Below are positions 44,384 to 46,004 of a stretch of 46,004 bases of DNA, one piece after another. The position numbers were made by a program, and so were the translations under genes. The notes below the pieces were generated by a model that ran no database searches, was not told the origin of the DNA, and saw only the letters and a list, made by a program, of their open reading frames with translations. Origin of the DNA: a virus. Positions within the stretch are counted from its first letter, which is position 1. Every line of letters starts with the position of its first letter. The stretch lies in the IMG/VR virus record IMGVR_UViG_3300002231_000750, positions 31,659-77,662 of that record; one strand, 5' to 3'.

Positions 44384-45634
44384 ATGGCGCCAACAACAGA
44401 CATATATACAGGTCTTAGGGTAAAGGGAGACTCACCTTATGGTACAAAGAGACCGAAATCAATAGAGAAAGCTAGATGTACGCTATGTAAAGGCAAAGGT
44501 ATGCTGCTTGAGACAAAGAAGTGTCCTCGCTGTAATGGTACAGGGAATTATATTGCCAAGAGAGAATGGCAAGCCGAACGTGACAGGCATAAACCTAAAC
44601 ACAGCCTTAAAGCAACTAACCTTACATTCAGATGCAAAGACTGTGGTCATGAGTCATCAGCGATAACTGTTAGAGATCCAAAACTATTTAAGACACCACG
44701 TACATGTAAGAATTGTGGGACTGTAGGTAGAGTAATAAAGCTAAAGAATATATCTGCAGCCAAAGCACCAAGAACTGTTACGTATGTGTGTGAGAGATGT
44801 AGGCATTTACACTATGCTGTGGTGCGTTATGATGATTCACATAAGGTGCCTGGTAAATGCACAGAATGTAAAGCTAAGGGTACTATGAGCAGGGACATAT
44901 ATACGAAGTCCCCACTTGAAGCTGCGCAGGTTAAGGCAGGAGAACCTATCTCACCTAAAGCAAAGACCGGCTCATTTATATGCAAGGTATGTGGGTATAC
45001 ATACCACAGTATGGTACTTGCTAGTGGTAAGTACACCAAACCTCATACATGCCTGCGGTGTAGTAGAGATGGTACTATGATTAGGGGTTCCAGACCAGCT
45101 CCTGATGTTATAGAAGCAAAGGCTTTAGAGCCGCTCAGCCCCCCAACTGTTTCGTATCTATGCAACAACTGTGGGTTTATATACTACAGCACACTACTTG
45201 ATGATGGCTCACACAATAAACCTACCAAATGCCTGCAGTGTAGAAAGAATAATACTATGATTCGTGATGCCAGACCACCTGAAGACATACCCCCCTCAAT
45301 GGCAGCACCAAAGGTGAAGAAATCAAACACCGGTATATTTATATGTGAGAAGTGTGGTTATATGAAAGTCTGTAAAAGTAAATCCGATCCGCACTTGGCT
45401 TGTTCGAATTGTAGTTCGCTAGGAACCATGCGAAGAAGTGTGTGCCGTGTGGAGTTACCTAAAGCGGCCAGAATAGCCAATCCAGACAAGGCGACCTGGG
45501 CAACTAAAGCAGAGGATGTTGCCAAAACAGTAAAGCCGGTTAAAGCAGTGTCTTCAAAACTGGGAAGAAAATTGACGACCAGTCCAGAACATGACAGTGC
45601 GGTTGCGACTATAGAGAAGAGGATGGGTAAATAA
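44384..45634 (+). CDS. Multi-zinc-ribbon protein with DnaJ-type start
   Basis: 416 aa from ATG 44384 (GGAGTATAGAATT ahead; ATG 44369 is an alternative). CTLCKGKGM/CPRCNGTGN at ~32-58 is a DnaJ-like pair. Five ribbons follow: FRCKDCGHE/CKNCG, YVCERCRHL/CTECKAKG, FICKVCGYTYHS/CLRCSRDG, YLCNNCGFIYYS/CLQCRKNN, FICEKCGYMK/CSNCSSLG, about 60 residues apart. No catalytic motif. Probably a tandem binding protein; one of the most zinc-rich products here. Confidence 0.85.
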   Translation: MAPTTDIYTGLRVKGDSPYGTKRPKSIEKARCTLCKGKGMLLETKKCPRCNGTGNYIAKREWQAERDRHKPKHSLKATNLTFRCKDCGHESSAITVRDPKLFKTPRTCKNCGTVGRVIKLKNISAAKAPRTVTYVCERCRHLHYAVVRYDDSHKVPGKCTECKAKGTMSRDIYTKSPLEAAQVKAGEPISPKAKTGSFICKVCGYTYHSMVLASGKYTKPHTCLRCSRDGTMIRGSRPAPDVIEAKALEPLSPPTVSYLCNNCGFIYYSTLLDDGSHNKPTKCLQCRKNNTMIRDARPPEDIPPSMAAPKVKKSNTGIFICEKCGYMKVCKSKSDPHLACSNCSSLGTMRRSVCRVELPKAARIANPDKATWATKAEDVAKTVKPVKAVSSKLGRKLTTSPEHDSAVATIEKRMGK

Positions 45635-45636
45635 AT

Positions 45637-45912
45637 ATGGAGGGACAAATAGAAATATGGATGAGTTTTGTTGGCTTTGTAATGGCTATATCAGGTGTGC
45701 CACAAATACTTAAGCTTCTCAAAAGGAAATCAAGTGATGACGTGAGCGTGGTATTATGGTACTTGGTTGGTTTTGGTCAGCTTAATTGGATAGGATATGG
45801 TTTTTACAAAGATTCTATTAGTATAATATTAACAAACTTATTTTGTATATTGGTCTGTACCGTGCTTATAATCTTAGTTCACAAATATAAAACGGGAGGG
45901 AAAAATGCCTAA
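45637..45912 (+). CDS. SemiSWEET/PQ-loop membrane protein
   Basis: 91 aa, three helices (~9-27, 40-58, 62-85). GVPQILKLLKRKSSDDVSVV is the PQ-loop hallmark (P-Q ... K-S-S-x-x-S), then LWYLVGFGQLNWIGYGFY. Size and layout match bacterial SemiSWEETs, which dimerise to move sugars. Presence on a phage would suggest altered sugar flux during infection. SD is weak. 8-nt overlap with the next gene. Confidence 0.8.
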   Translation: MEGQIEIWMSFVGFVMAISGVPQILKLLKRKSSDDVSVVLWYLVGFGQLNWIGYGFYKDSISIILTNLFCILVCTVLIILVHKYKTGGKNA

Positions 45913-46004
45913 GAACTTTGGACTATCTGACGAGATGTTCAAGAAGTTGATTGATGAGCTTAACAACGGTGGTAATGATTACCGAAGTTATTATGAGGAA
46001 AGAG
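45905..46004 (+). CDS. Hypothetical protein (cut by window edge)
   Basis: Starts ATG 45905 behind GGAGGGAAAA and continues past the right edge. The first 33 residues, MPKNFGLSDEMFKKLIDELN then NGGNDYRSYYEE, are not enough to assign a family. Confidence 0.65.
   Translation, partial: MPKNFGLSDEMFKKLIDELNNGGNDYRSYYEER

Overview
The window looks like one stretch of a large tailed-phage genome with a Gram-negative host. Supporting signs are tail-fibre and tail-spike-like proteins with trimeric repeat regions, two HNH endonucleases of phage type, tightly packed overlapping small genes with strong Shine-Dalgarno (SD) sites, a Lar-like anti-restriction zinc ribbon, a ParB-like protein, and lipoproteins with lipoboxes (which point to a host with lipoprotein sorting, probably a proteobacterium). 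No integrase, capsid, terminase, polymerase, tRNA or CRISPR array was recognised. The species cannot be named from the sequence.

Region 1 (1-11273, all on the minus strand) is a receptor-binding block with small unknown genes. Four proteins start with the same ~65-residue N-terminal module; two continue into Kelch-like propeller repeats. Two paralogous TIM-barrel domains (Spherulin-4/GH114-like) lie between them. One of these is fused to a coiled fibre stalk but broken by a frameshift near 6113. Two HNH endonuclease genes close the block. A recurring AACTAACCAT-type motif 40-80 nt ahead of four gene starts is a candidate phage promoter. An unusual array of TAGTAGTAT repeats occupies 9383-9690.

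Region 2 (11.4-25.4 kb, plus strand) begins after a divergent intergenic region. Genes are separated by long, strongly structured spacers. These carry at least two families of repeated RNA-like elements: a double-hairpin module with compensatory changes just after stop codons, and a hairpin-CACGACGAR module in leaders. They also carry very short leader ORFs with excellent SD sites. The genes include exported C-type-lectin-like DUF1566 proteins, a zincin-like HExxH protein, zinc-finger proteins and two paralogous, possibly OB-fold DNA-binding proteins. A strong terminator at 25344 ends the block, followed by about 0.8 kb with hairpins but no convincing gene.

Region 3 (26.2-46.0 kb, plus strand) is a dense array of over 50 small genes, often overlapping by 1-4 nt. 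Most encode single-pass or few-pass membrane proteins or small zinc ribbons. Recognisable members are an HTH protein, a Lar-like zinc ribbon, a macro-domain protein, a duplicated winged-helix-like protein, a ParB-like protein followed by a multi-HTH protein and an HNH endonuclease, a LemA-like membrane protein, two multi-zinc-ribbon proteins and a SemiSWEET/PQ-loop transporter. This resembles the early or host-takeover islands of large phages (inference).

Several genes across the window are broken by single-base frameshifts. Either the assembly carries indel errors or these genes are decaying; all frameshift-based claims should be read with that in mind.
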